6,989 bases of DNA from Bacteroidales bacterium (GTDB lineage: Bacteria; Bacteroidota; Bacteroidia; Bacteroidales; UBA10428), in contig JAFGQQ010000320.1 in the NCBI GenBank assembly GCA_016935595.1, forward strand, positions 1 through 6,989, read 5' to 3'. Below, in pieces: positions 1-5,927 of this stretch. A program made the position numbers and the translations under genes. Below the pieces are notes generated by a model, which was not told the DNA's origin, ran no database searches, and saw nothing but the letters and a program-made list of their open reading frames with translations. Positions within the stretch are counted from its first letter, which is position 1. Every line of letters begins with the position of its first letter.

Positions 1-27
1 CATGAAAGGTTTAACTTTGTATTCCAT
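1..27 (-). CDS. 5' end of a gene running off the left edge (partial)
   Basis: An ATG at 27-25 opens a frame that stays open to the window edge and reads MEYKVKPFM, only nine codons. It is proposed as a real start because it lies 23 bp after a copy of the 37-bp intergenic repeat. That matches the preceding gene, whose start lies 21 bp after the other copy. The opening M-[EK]-Y-K-V-x-P-F resembles, from memory, small DUF4177-like bacterial proteins, but nine residues cannot establish a family. No Shine-Dalgarno sequence is visible, as is usual in Bacteroidota. It could equally be a chance ATG in an intergenic region. Confidence 0.35.
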
Positions 28-50
28 AATTAATTGATTATTAGTTTTTT

Positions 51-87
51 CCTACTCATAAGGCTTTTCGGTTACGCCCCGTTTTTG
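51..87. repeat. 37-bp intergenic repeat, copy A
   Basis: This segment matches 737-773 at 31 of 37 positions without gaps. On the coding (minus) strand both copies share CAAAAACGGGGC, then a variable triplet, then ACCGAAAAGCC, a variable stretch, and GAGTAGG. Copy A begins 7 bp after the stop of the secreted-protein gene and ends 23 bp before the putative next start at position 27. It is richer in G and C than its surroundings. In the frame that stays open through copy B, copy A has a TAA stop, so the repeat is not conserved coding sequence. Its function is unknown; it could be a regulatory element, a processing or termination signal, or a recombination site. Confidence 0.7.
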
Positions 88-94
88 TTTTAAA

Positions 95-715
95 TTATTC
101 ATTAATAAAAAGACAACCTACATCATTCTTAAATTGGTTAGCTTCTCTCTCTTGTATATCAATTTCAATATTTTCAGCAATTTCACCTGTGTCAGATTTC
201 ATTCCATGAGCAATGACTCTTGTTTTCAAAATTCTTTTCTCTTTTAATTGTTCTAACTGTTCAATAGAGATTGAATAAGTAGGTTCAAAAATTACTTTAT
301 TTGATTTTGAAAGGCCAGCATATGAACCTAAAATCATCCTTTCAGCAGTCCCGGCGCTTTCAAAACGAGAAGCAACATAATCAACATTTAAATCCATCTT
401 AATTACGCTGCTGTCTTCTAACATAAAATAAATCTTATCACCTTTTTTGCTTGATAAAACTGATGAATTTGCAATTCTCATCGATGAATTACTATAAATA
501 AATGTGAGTATAAAAATGTCCCCATTCTGATTAACCTTAATTGTTGTGTTCTGGTAGTTACCTTTAATAATAATAGGTGTTTTTATTTCCTTAACAACAT
601 CTCCAGTAAAGTCATCTTTCATATTTACTGTAAGGTTCTTACAATTTTGAGAAAACACATTAATTGTTAACAACAATACTACTACTAATACAATGTAACC
701 ATTTAGCTTTTTCAT
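95..715 (-). CDS. secreted protein of unknown function (206 aa)
   Basis: I do not recognise a named family. The protein begins with a clear Sec signal peptide: MKK, a hydrophobic core at about residues 7-20, and a likely cleavage after VFSQ at residue 23. The mature part of about 183 residues is mostly beta-prone. A central segment, GDKIYFMLEDSSVIKMDL (residues 92-109), is followed by YSISIEQLEQLKEKRI (147-162) and a C-terminus with Cys201. This layout recalls small periplasmic or surface proteins common in Bacteroidota, but that is an impression rather than an assignment. There is no lipobox and no T9SS sorting domain, so it is probably periplasmic or exported. The frame is open up to 799, but I chose the ATG at 715. 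Any longer form would put about 28 residues before the signal peptide and run through the 37-bp repeat. The gene starts 86 bp after the stop of the large surface-protein gene, on the same strand, so co-transcription is possible. Confidence 0.75.
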   Translation of the reverse strand: MKKLNGYIVLVVVLLLTINVFSQNCKNLTVNMKDDFTGDVVKEIKTPIIIKGNYQNTTIKVNQNGDIFILTFIYSNSSMRIANSSVLSSKKGDKIYFMLEDSSVIKMDLNVDYVASRFESAGTAERMILGSYAGLSKSNKVIFEPTYSISIEQLEQLKEKRILKTRVIAHGMKSDTGEIAENIEIDIQEREANQFKNDVGCLFINE

Positions 716-736
716 TTTCAATAAATTAAAGTATAC

Positions 737-773
737 CCTACTCTTTTGGCTTTTCGGTATTGCCCCGTTTTTG
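737..773. repeat. 37-bp intergenic repeat, copy B
   Basis: This is the second copy of the element at 51-87, with six mismatches in 37 bp. It lies 28 bp after the stop of the large T9SS protein gene and 21 bp before the start of the secreted-protein gene. It directly abuts a short inverted repeat, AAATGG at 774-779 and CCATTT at 790-795, which copy A lacks. No T-run follows on the minus strand, so a simple intrinsic terminator is not supported. The two copies bracket one complete gene at nearly the same distances from the flanking start codons. Confidence 0.7.
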
Positions 774-801
774 AAATGGTTGCTGGACTCCATTTGCATG
801 T

Positions 802-3800
802 TTATTTAAACTCTATTTTTTTATAAAATACACATTGTTCAGTATCGACTCGAATAAAATATAAGCCCTTACTTACACTGTTTAAATCAACTAATAATTG
901 ATTATAAGGTGTTTGTATATGTCTAATAAATTTTCCAGTTATATCGTAAATGATTAAATCTTTACTTCCGGAAACAGAGTTAAAATCAATGTGAAAAATA
1001 CCTGAAGTAGGATTTGGATAAATCGAAATATTATTTGATTCATCATTTATTAATTCAACATCTGTTCTATAATAACTGATAATATTTGAGGGTAAGGATT
1101 CACAAACACCATCACTAATAACTGCATAATAATCTCCGCTTTGAGTAGGTGTGTATGAATTTGAATATATTTCTGTTAAAATATTATTATTGCAATACCA
1201 AATATTCTTTCCTGAAACTGTTGAAAATAAAACACCATCAGTCAGATATATTAATGGAGAAGACGGAAGTATATTGACAGTTACAGTAATCTCATCAGAA
1301 TTCTGACACAAGCCATTTGAGCCAATTACTGTATATGTTTTTGTAGTTGAAGGAGTGAATTCAACGTTTTGCTTAACATCATTATCCCAGTTATATGTAT
1401 TCCCTCCTTTTGCACAAAGTATTATACTTGATCCTTCACATATAATTGTATCATTACCCGCAAAAATATTTGGTTGCGGTAAAATAGAGATCGAAAGACT
1501 TGAGCTTTTCCCTTCGACAAAAGTATTAATACCCTTAACAGTTATTTCTCCAGAAACAGCATCAGAACCGAATGAAACAGCTATTGAATTTGTTGAGCTA
1601 TTACCTGTTGCCCCACTGGGAAGTGTCCATAAATAACTTGAAGCATTTTCAATCTCCGAAACTTGATAGGTAAGATTACTTTCCCCCTGGCAAACATTTA
1701 TCTTACCTGAAATTGCACCTGCATCAGCAACTACTAAACTTTTAACAGTAATGAACAATGAACTTTCAATACCTTCACCTAAATAGTTAACACCCTTCAC
1801 AATTATATAGCCATCAACAGCACTATTTAAAAATGAAACACTTATCATATTTGATGAACTCGAACCAACTGAACCCGAGGGTAATATCCAAAGATAACTT
1901 GATGCTCCAGCAATTTTTGGAATAGTATATTCAACATTAGTCTCACCTATAAACACATCGCTTTTACCTGATATTTTCCCCGCACTAGATGGTATCGATT
2001 TAACTGGTTCATTACGTACACAACGAACTGACTTTCCTAAAATTTTTGAATAACCTCCTTTATTAAATTCTGCAGAATAATTATTAATGCCAAAACCCCA
2101 AAAGTAATTTGATTGCATTTCTGAATTACTCCACCAACTAGCAGATAATCCAATATAATCAGTTAGCCCATTATCACCCCTTCGAGCTCCTGATGCAATT
2201 GCTGAAAAGCCAGAAGCATTTCTTTTTTGAGGATAATCATAATTACCAGGACTACCGATAGTTGATGAATAGTCCCAACTACTTATATATGCTAATGCCT
2301 TTGATATTTTGTTCCCTGAATTACTCCCATCGTAATTAAAACCATTTAAAATTAAAAAATCATATAATTGACTCCAATCATTATACGTTGGTACTCTCCA
2401 ACCTTGTGGACACAATAAACCTGTTTCAACTGTAAAATAATTATACAATGCGCCATGGGGTTTTTTATTAGCAATATCATTACTATACCAACAATAAGCA
2501 GCTGATGAAGCATTTTTCCATGAATTATTATTAGTAATTAAAGATATTTCAGTACCATCATTAAATTTGGTTGTTCTTAAGTTCTCAGCCAACCAAACTT
2601 GAGACCCAATAGTTACTGTTGAGTACATATTCCCTTCAATATCAGATATATTATTCCATTCTTCTGCACCTAATGCTGTAAAACTAATTTGTTCTCCATA
2701 GCTTGTACCTCCATAATTTGTTGCATACGACCTAATATAGTATGTATTGCCAGGAATCAAGCCTTCTATCTTACCACTAAAAATTCCTAAATGAGGATCT
2801 AATAGAATTTTGGTATCATCAATTGTAGGATTTTCTGAAATACTCCAACAAAAACCTTGATTCAGAATCTTTGGGCATCCTTCATCTAATAATATTCCAT
2901 TACAAATAGCATCATAAAACGTTACCGTATTAACTTCAGATGTTACTATAGTTGGAAGAGTCGGTTCGTTTACTTCTATGTTCAAACTACTTTCTTTCCC
3001 CTCATTACAATCACTCATTCCTTTAACAAATACTTGTCCACTAACTGCATTATCACTGACATTTACTTCAATTGTATTTGTGTTACTATATCCAATTATA
3101 CCAGAAGGCAGCTTCCATTCATAATAAATAGCATTTGTAATTGGAGCAATACTATAAGTTACATTCTTTTCACCTTTGCAAATTTTTAATTTTCCATTTA
3201 TTTCTCCTGCATCACCTATAACTGCACAATATTTTAAATTAATTATACTACTACCATTAATGTCTTTTTTAACACCATTTATTATTAAATTATTATTCTT
3301 ATCAACTATTAGATTATATGGTATAATATCTTTGTTTTCTAAATCATAATTTAAGCTAAACATTTCATCTCCAGTATTTTTGTGTAACCCAATAACACTT
3401 ATACCAGATTTTCCATATATATTCTCAGATTTTCCAATAATTATTGGAAATTGATTTGAGTCAAATGAAATATCTAGAGGGACATTATCTCGATAATTGT
3501 TTCCAATTCTTTCAATTTTCCATTGTAAAATGCCAGCACTATTAAATTTATTAATAAGCAAATCATAATTACCACTTTCATTTAACGAATAACCTAATAA
3601 ATAAGTATTTGATCCACTGGGATCTGTCTTAACTTTAGTTACACTTATATTGTTAGAATTTGGGAATCCATTAGTTAAAGTTTTTTCCCATTCAATTTTG
3701 CCTTTATTATTAATCTTTAGTAAAGAAATAACATACGATGAGGATGATCCTTTGATTGTGTCAACTACAAATGCGGCATAAATATTATTACTATCATCAA

Positions 3801-4659
3801 TATCCATTGCTTTAATGGAACTTAGATCACCCGGGCGAGGCCCATTTATATGAAATAATTCATGAAAACCTCCAATATAACCTATTTCATAACTTCCATA
3901 AACCTTTATATAGGAACTTGTATAAGGTCCAGCTATGTCAACCCCTAAAACAATATTTCCATTTTTGCTAATTTTTGAACAATTAACTAATTCCTTATAG
4001 CCAAGAAAACTTGAATGTGAAAAAGAATAACTAAAATAAGGAAAATTAAACCAATATGGTGGGTTACTCAATATTTGTCCCAGATAAATATCCTCATCTC
4101 CAACACTATTTATTGTAGTTCCAGTAATAAAAACATTCTTTAAATTGTCGATACCGATTTTAACAGGTATATCGTCAATGTTTTTATTTAAATTTATACT
4201 AGTTCTAAAACCTAGATCTTTTTTCCCTAATGAAGAATATTTCACTGCAACAACATCATATCCACTCCCATTACCAATGCTTTTGCCAGTAAAATATACA
4301 TCTCCATTATCTTGATCAACAACTAAATCTACAAATTGATCATCACCATTATCTGTTCCATTATAACGTCTTGTCCACAATGTGTCTCCAGTAAGAAGAT
4401 TTCTTTTTATAATAAGTATATCATTAGCTGTGCCATGTGCATCTGTTGTAGCTCCAATATATATAGAATTGTCTGCTTCACAGATTTCCATCACTGATGA
4501 CGAATCGTATGAATAGCTATTACCCTGATATGTTTTGACCCAATTTAATATTGGAGTCTGAGCAAAGCCAATTATTGGAAATAAATTAACAATTGACAAA
4601 TAAATACAACTTCTCATAAGAGATTTAATTTTTAATGAAATATTTGATACCGTTTTCAT
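802..4659 (-). CDS. large multidomain T9SS-secreted surface protein (beta-propeller / PKD / FISUMP)
   Basis: This is a 1,285-residue exported protein. A signal peptide (1-34, ending GFAQ) is followed by a region at about 35-480 with recurring blades of the type D-x-x-x-x-K-x-N-x-x-G-x-x-x-W, as in SBBP-like seven-bladed beta-propellers. Next come a PKD-like module (about 481-565), a fibronectin-III-like module (571-662) and a FISUMP domain (about 674-883) carrying IGSQVWLAENL, CPQGWRVP and SVRCVRN. Two similar PKD-like modules follow (892-974 and 979-1060), then two Ig-like modules (about 1066-1130 and 1134-1196). It ends with a T9SS type A sorting domain (1210-1285) opening with ISIYPNPTSG and including DITGK and GLYFIRV. 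Such C-terminal domains direct cargo across the outer membrane through T9SS, followed by release or surface attachment. The architecture suggests adhesion or glycan and protein binding; no catalytic domain is recognised. The frame is open to an ATG at 4695, and another ATG lies at 4617. The start at 4659 gives a basic n-region plus hydrophobic core, but 4695 cannot be excluded. A good -7 match (TAGTTTTG, 4785-4778) overlaps the previous stop without a well-placed -33 element. Confidence 0.9.
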   Translation of the reverse strand: MKTVSNISLKIKSLMRSCIYLSIVNLFPIIGFAQTPILNWVKTYQGNSYSYDSSSVMEICEADNSIYIGATTDAHGTANDILIIKRNLLTGDTLWTRRYNGTDNGDDQFVDLVVDQDNGDVYFTGKSIGNGSGYDVVAVKYSSLGKKDLGFRTSINLNKNIDDIPVKIGIDNLKNVFITGTTINSVGDEDIYLGQILSNPPYWFNFPYFSYSFSHSSFLGYKELVNCSKISKNGNIVLGVDIAGPYTSSYIKVYGSYEIGYIGGFHELFHINGPRPGDLSSIKAMDIDDSNNIYAAFVVDTIKGSSSSYVISLLKINNKGKIEWEKTLTNGFPNSNNISVTKVKTDPSGSNTYLLGYSLNESGNYDLLINKFNSAGILQWKIERIGNNYRDNVPLDISFDSNQFPIIIGKSENIYGKSGISVIGLHKNTGDEMFSLNYDLENKDIIPYNLIVDKNNNLIINGVKKDINGSSIINLKYCAVIGDAGEINGKLKICKGEKNVTYSIAPITNAIYYEWKLPSGIIGYSNTNTIEVNVSDNAVSGQVFVKGMSDCNEGKESSLNIEVNEPTLPTIVTSEVNTVTFYDAICNGILLDEGCPKILNQGFCWSISENPTIDDTKILLDPHLGIFSGKIEGLIPGNTYYIRSYATNYGGTSYGEQISFTALGAEEWNNISDIEGNMYSTVTIGSQVWLAENLRTTKFNDGTEISLITNNNSWKNASSAAYCWYSNDIANKKPHGALYNYFTVETGLLCPQGWRVPTYNDWSQLYDFLILNGFNYDGSNSGNKISKALAYISSWDYSSTIGSPGNYDYPQKRNASGFSAIASGARRGDNGLTDYIGLSASWWSNSEMQSNYFWGFGINNYSAEFNKGGYSKILGKSVRCVRNEPVKSIPSSAGKISGKSDVFIGETNVEYTIPKIAGASSYLWILPSGSVGSSSSNMISVSFLNSAVDGYIIVKGVNYLGEGIESSLFITVKSLVVADAGAISGKINVCQGESNLTYQVSEIENASSYLWTLPSGATGNSSTNSIAVSFGSDAVSGEITVKGINTFVEGKSSSLSISILPQPNIFAGNDTIICEGSSIILCAKGGNTYNWDNDVKQNVEFTPSTTKTYTVIGSNGLCQNSDEITVTVNILPSSPLIYLTDGVLFSTVSGKNIWYCNNNILTEIYSNSYTPTQSGDYYAVISDGVCESLPSNIISYYRTDVELINDESNNISIYPNPTSGIFHIDFNSVSGSKDLIIYDITGKFIRHIQTPYNQLLVDLNSVSKGLYFIRVDTEQCVFYKKIEFK
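1480..1986 (-). repeat. tandem PKD-like modules inside the surface-protein gene
   Basis: Two adjacent modules of about 83 residues repeat at the protein level. The first is encoded at about 1738-1986 and the second at about 1480-1725. Both run GxISGK, then a [VI]GE/QGE turn, then SSYLWxLPSG, N.I.VSF, a V.G.I.VKG.N strand and an ESSL/KSSSL end. A third, more diverged module lies upstream at about 2965-3219 (GEINGK, YYEWKLPSG, VSGQVFVKG). The W-x-L-P-S-G signature is typical of PKD-like domains in Bacteroidota T9SS cargo. Such repeats usually act as stalk or spacer modules between functional domains. Confidence 0.7.
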
Positions 4660-4782
4660 TCTTATTTTATATAATTTATTTATTCCAAACTCCAAGGTGA
4701 GCTTTTGCTTAGATTTGTGATATTTTATTCTACCTTAAAAACATATTTCGCATCATAACTCAAATTTTTACTATTACCAAAA

Positions 4783-5229
4783 CTAATTAATAGCGTCTGA
4801 TCTCTCCATCAAAACATAGTAACCATTTTGGGTGGTATAGATGAATAGGGTTAAAATTAATAGCAACAGCCTTAGAAAGTAAAGCATAACATTACCGCTA
4901 CTTGCTGGAATTATTTGAACTACTTTCCAACCATCTTCATTTTCTTTTTTAATTCTGACGTTAAGTGAGTTTTTTGGCGATAAGCCAAATAGGCCTATTA
5001 ATCCACCGGGGAGAGTTATATTTATAACTTTATTTATTTGAGTTTCCGAAATGGTAGGAGCTAAATCTTTTTTACTGAAAATGGCCGACAACAATACAAC
5101 AATTATTAATAAGGTAAAAGGTAAAAACATTACTAACCCACTACTTGATTTTCCAGCTGCATGTTCTGAACAAGAAAGGAAAACAAAAGCTGCAAATGCT
5201 AATAAGGAATATTTTTTTAAGTTTTTCAT
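4783..5229 (-). CDS. small membrane protein of unknown function, lipobox-like N-terminus (148 aa)
   Basis: I do not recognise a named family. The N-terminus (MKNLKKY, a hydrophobic stretch, then FLSC with Cys20) looks like a lipoprotein signal peptide. The lipobox is loose, with F rather than L/V/I at -3 and L at -2, so it may be only a membrane segment. Two further strongly hydrophobic segments follow, at about residues 31-51 and 114-132. The soluble stretch between them (about 53-112) contains LPGGLIGLFGLSP and DGWKVVQIIPAS. The protein ends with a short polar tail after NGYYVLMERS. The GWKVVQ-type element recalls DUF4177-like small proteins, but this is only a tentative comparison. The gene lies 147 bp downstream of the stand-alone LytTR gene, and a candidate LytTR operator plus -7 element fills the upstream part of that gap. 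It is therefore likely to have its own regulated promoter. The start at 5229 is the only one that keeps the signal-like segment. Confidence 0.75.
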   Translation of the reverse strand: MKNLKKYSLLAFAAFVFLSCSEHAAGKSSSGLVMFLPFTLLIIVVLLSAIFSKKDLAPTISETQINKVINITLPGGLIGLFGLSPKNSLNVRIKKENEDGWKVVQIIPASSGNVMLYFLRLLLLILTLFIYTTQNGYYVLMERSDAIN

Positions 5230-5301
5230 AGCTGTAGAATTTGTACTTATTTCATAAACCTATGTTTTTAACAAGAAATAATTTAACATTTTTTCACACT
5301 T

Positions 5302-5372
5302 GAAAATTACATTTCCATTTTCACACACTATAACACCATTTTGATTTCGGTGTATTTCTATTTGATTTTGGT
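5302..5372 (-). promoter_or_regulatory. candidate LytTR operator and promoter for the small membrane-protein gene
   Basis: Two 12-bp direct repeats lie at 5361-5372 and 5340-5351. On the coding strand they read ACCAAAATCAAA and ACCGAAATCAAA, so 11 of 12 bases agree, and the period is exactly 21 bp, two helical turns. Thirty bases after the proximal repeat lies TAATTTTC (5309-5302), a 7-of-8 match to the Bacteroidota -7 consensus TAnnTTTG. No -33 TTG element is evident, which would suit an activator-dependent promoter. The predicted transcription start is near 5297, giving a leader of about 70 nt before the ATG at 5229. LytTR proteins such as AgrA bind direct repeats spaced about 21 bp apart, and the LytTR genes are adjacent. 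Binding itself is inferred. Confidence 0.55.
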
Positions 5373-5376
5373 AAGC

Positions 5377-5784
5377 TTAAAAAATAATCCCCTGCTTTTT
5401 AAGGTGTTCCATAAACCTTAAACGGCGAGCGCGGGCAACGGGTATTCGTGTTTCGGCTTTGTCGTCCATTATTAAATAACCACCATCGTTTTTTATATAT
5501 CTTTTTATGTGATTGATATTAATGATATGCTGATTATGCACCCTGAAAAATGCTCCCTTAGATAACAAAAAATCCTCCAAATAATCGAACCCTTTCGATA
5601 CCAGCACCTTTGTGCAATCATTTTTATTGCCGTTTTCGTTAAGCATATAAAATAAAGTATATGAATTGTCGGATTGACAGCGCAGGATTTTGGAAATTTC
5701 GAAGAAAGTAAACCCGTTTTTATCGGATAAACCAATTTTATTACCGTTACTGATTAACGTATTAGTTGAAGTTTCTTTTCCCAT
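5377..5784 (-). CDS. stand-alone LytTR-domain DNA-binding protein (135 aa)
   Basis: The protein is essentially one LytTR DNA-binding domain (about residues 16-120) with a short N-terminal tail and no receiver domain. Typical LytTR features are visible: ISKILRCQSDNSYT (29-42), the core FFRVHNQHIININHIKRY (79-96), and GGYLIMDD followed by the basic IPVARARR (114-121). It aligns along its length with the C-terminal half of the response regulator encoded just upstream. Across the 32-residue stretch starting G-x-FFRVHNQH, 25 residues are identical, so tandem duplication with loss of the receiver is likely. Without a phosphoacceptor it may act constitutively, respond only to its own level, or pair with the full-length regulator. 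I chose the ATG at 5784; a GTG directly before it (5787-5785) would add one residue. The LytTR operator-like repeats upstream suggest autoregulation or control by its paralogue. Confidence 0.9.
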   Translation of the reverse strand: MGKETSTNTLISNGNKIGLSDKNGFTFFEISKILRCQSDNSYTLFYMLNENGNKNDCTKVLVSKGFDYLEDFLLSKGAFFRVHNQHIININHIKRYIKNDGGYLIMDDKAETRIPVARARRLRFMEHLKKQGIIF

Positions 5785-5815
5785 CACAATAGTTTTTGCG
5801 AGTAATCCTTTCGTT

Positions 5816-5886
5816 TAAAACTATATTATCTGGAATAGATTCTGTTTAAGTAATGTGATTTTGGTTGATTTGAATTTGATTCTAGC
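5816..5886 (-). promoter_or_regulatory. candidate LytTR operator and promoter for the stand-alone LytTR gene
   Basis: This segment has the same layout as the element at 5302-5372. The proximal 12-mer at 5854-5865 (coding strand ACCAAAATCACA) matches the ACCAAAATCAAA copy at 11 of 12 positions. A weaker distal 12-mer at 5875-5886 (GCTAGAATCAAA) matches it at 9 of 12. The period is again exactly 21 bp. Thirty bases after the proximal repeat lies TAGTTTTA (5823-5816), a 7-of-8 match to TAnnTTTG, at the same spacing as in the other promoter. The predicted transcription start is near 5811, leaving a leader of under 30 nt before the ATG at 5784. The distal half-site overlaps one arm of an inverted repeat at 5881-5909. 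Confidence 0.5.
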
Positions 5887-5909
5887 AAGTTGTGTCATTC
5901 GATGCTAGA
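5881..5909. repeat. inverted repeat downstream of the response-regulator gene
   Basis: TCTAGCA (5881-5887) and TGCTAGA (5903-5909) are perfect 7-bp inverted arms around a 15-nt loop, beginning 17 bp after the response-regulator stop codon. The hairpin could form in that gene's 3' untranslated RNA. No T-run follows on the minus strand, so an intrinsic terminator is not demonstrated. One arm overlaps the distal operator-like half-site of the next gene. Confidence 0.35.
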
Positions 5910-5911
5910 TC

Positions 5912-5927
5912 AATTGCAGTTGCAATT
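5912..5927. repeat. short inverted repeat overlapping the response-regulator stop codon
   Basis: AATTGCA (5912-5918) and TGCAATT (5921-5927) are perfect 7-bp inverted arms separated by 2 bp, and they overlap the TAA stop at 5928-5926. The 2-nt gap is too small for a normal hairpin loop unless the inner pair opens. A protein-binding dyad or chance is as likely as an RNA role. Confidence 0.3.

Noticed and set aside
51..795. Integron attC sites flanking the secreted-protein gene
   Set aside because: I could not find paired RYYYAAC and GTTRRRY core sites in the right positions at both copies; a single GTTAAAC near the left edge is not enough, and no integrase is present.
716..799. N-terminal extension of the secreted-protein gene to an ATG at 799
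   Set aside because: It would place about 28 residues ahead of a good signal peptide and run through the 37-bp repeat, whose other copy has a stop in the same frame.
1355..1636. Open frame of 93 codons on the plus strand
   Set aside because: It lies wholly inside the Ig/PKD-encoding part of the large minus-strand gene, whose domains are clear; the plus-strand translation shows no recognisable features.
4681..4717. Possible third copy of the 37-bp repeat upstream of the large gene (AGCTTTTGCTT at 4700-4710)
   Set aside because: Only 7 of about 11 bases match the core, the GCCCCG part is absent, and the distance to the start differs.
4778..4785. Perfect TAnnTTTG match (TAGTTTTG) as the promoter of the large surface-protein gene
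   Set aside because: The -7 match overlaps the previous stop codon and the nearest TTTG lies 24 bp upstream, outside the usual 19-21 bp spacing; kept only as a note.
5051..5257. Open frame of 68 codons on the plus strand
   Set aside because: It is antisense to the small membrane-protein gene, whose signal-like segment and membrane helix make the minus-strand reading far more credible.
5505..5735. Open frame of 76 codons on the minus strand in another frame
   Set aside because: It lies inside the stand-alone LytTR gene; the LytTR frame matches the paralogue next door, so this is a shadow.
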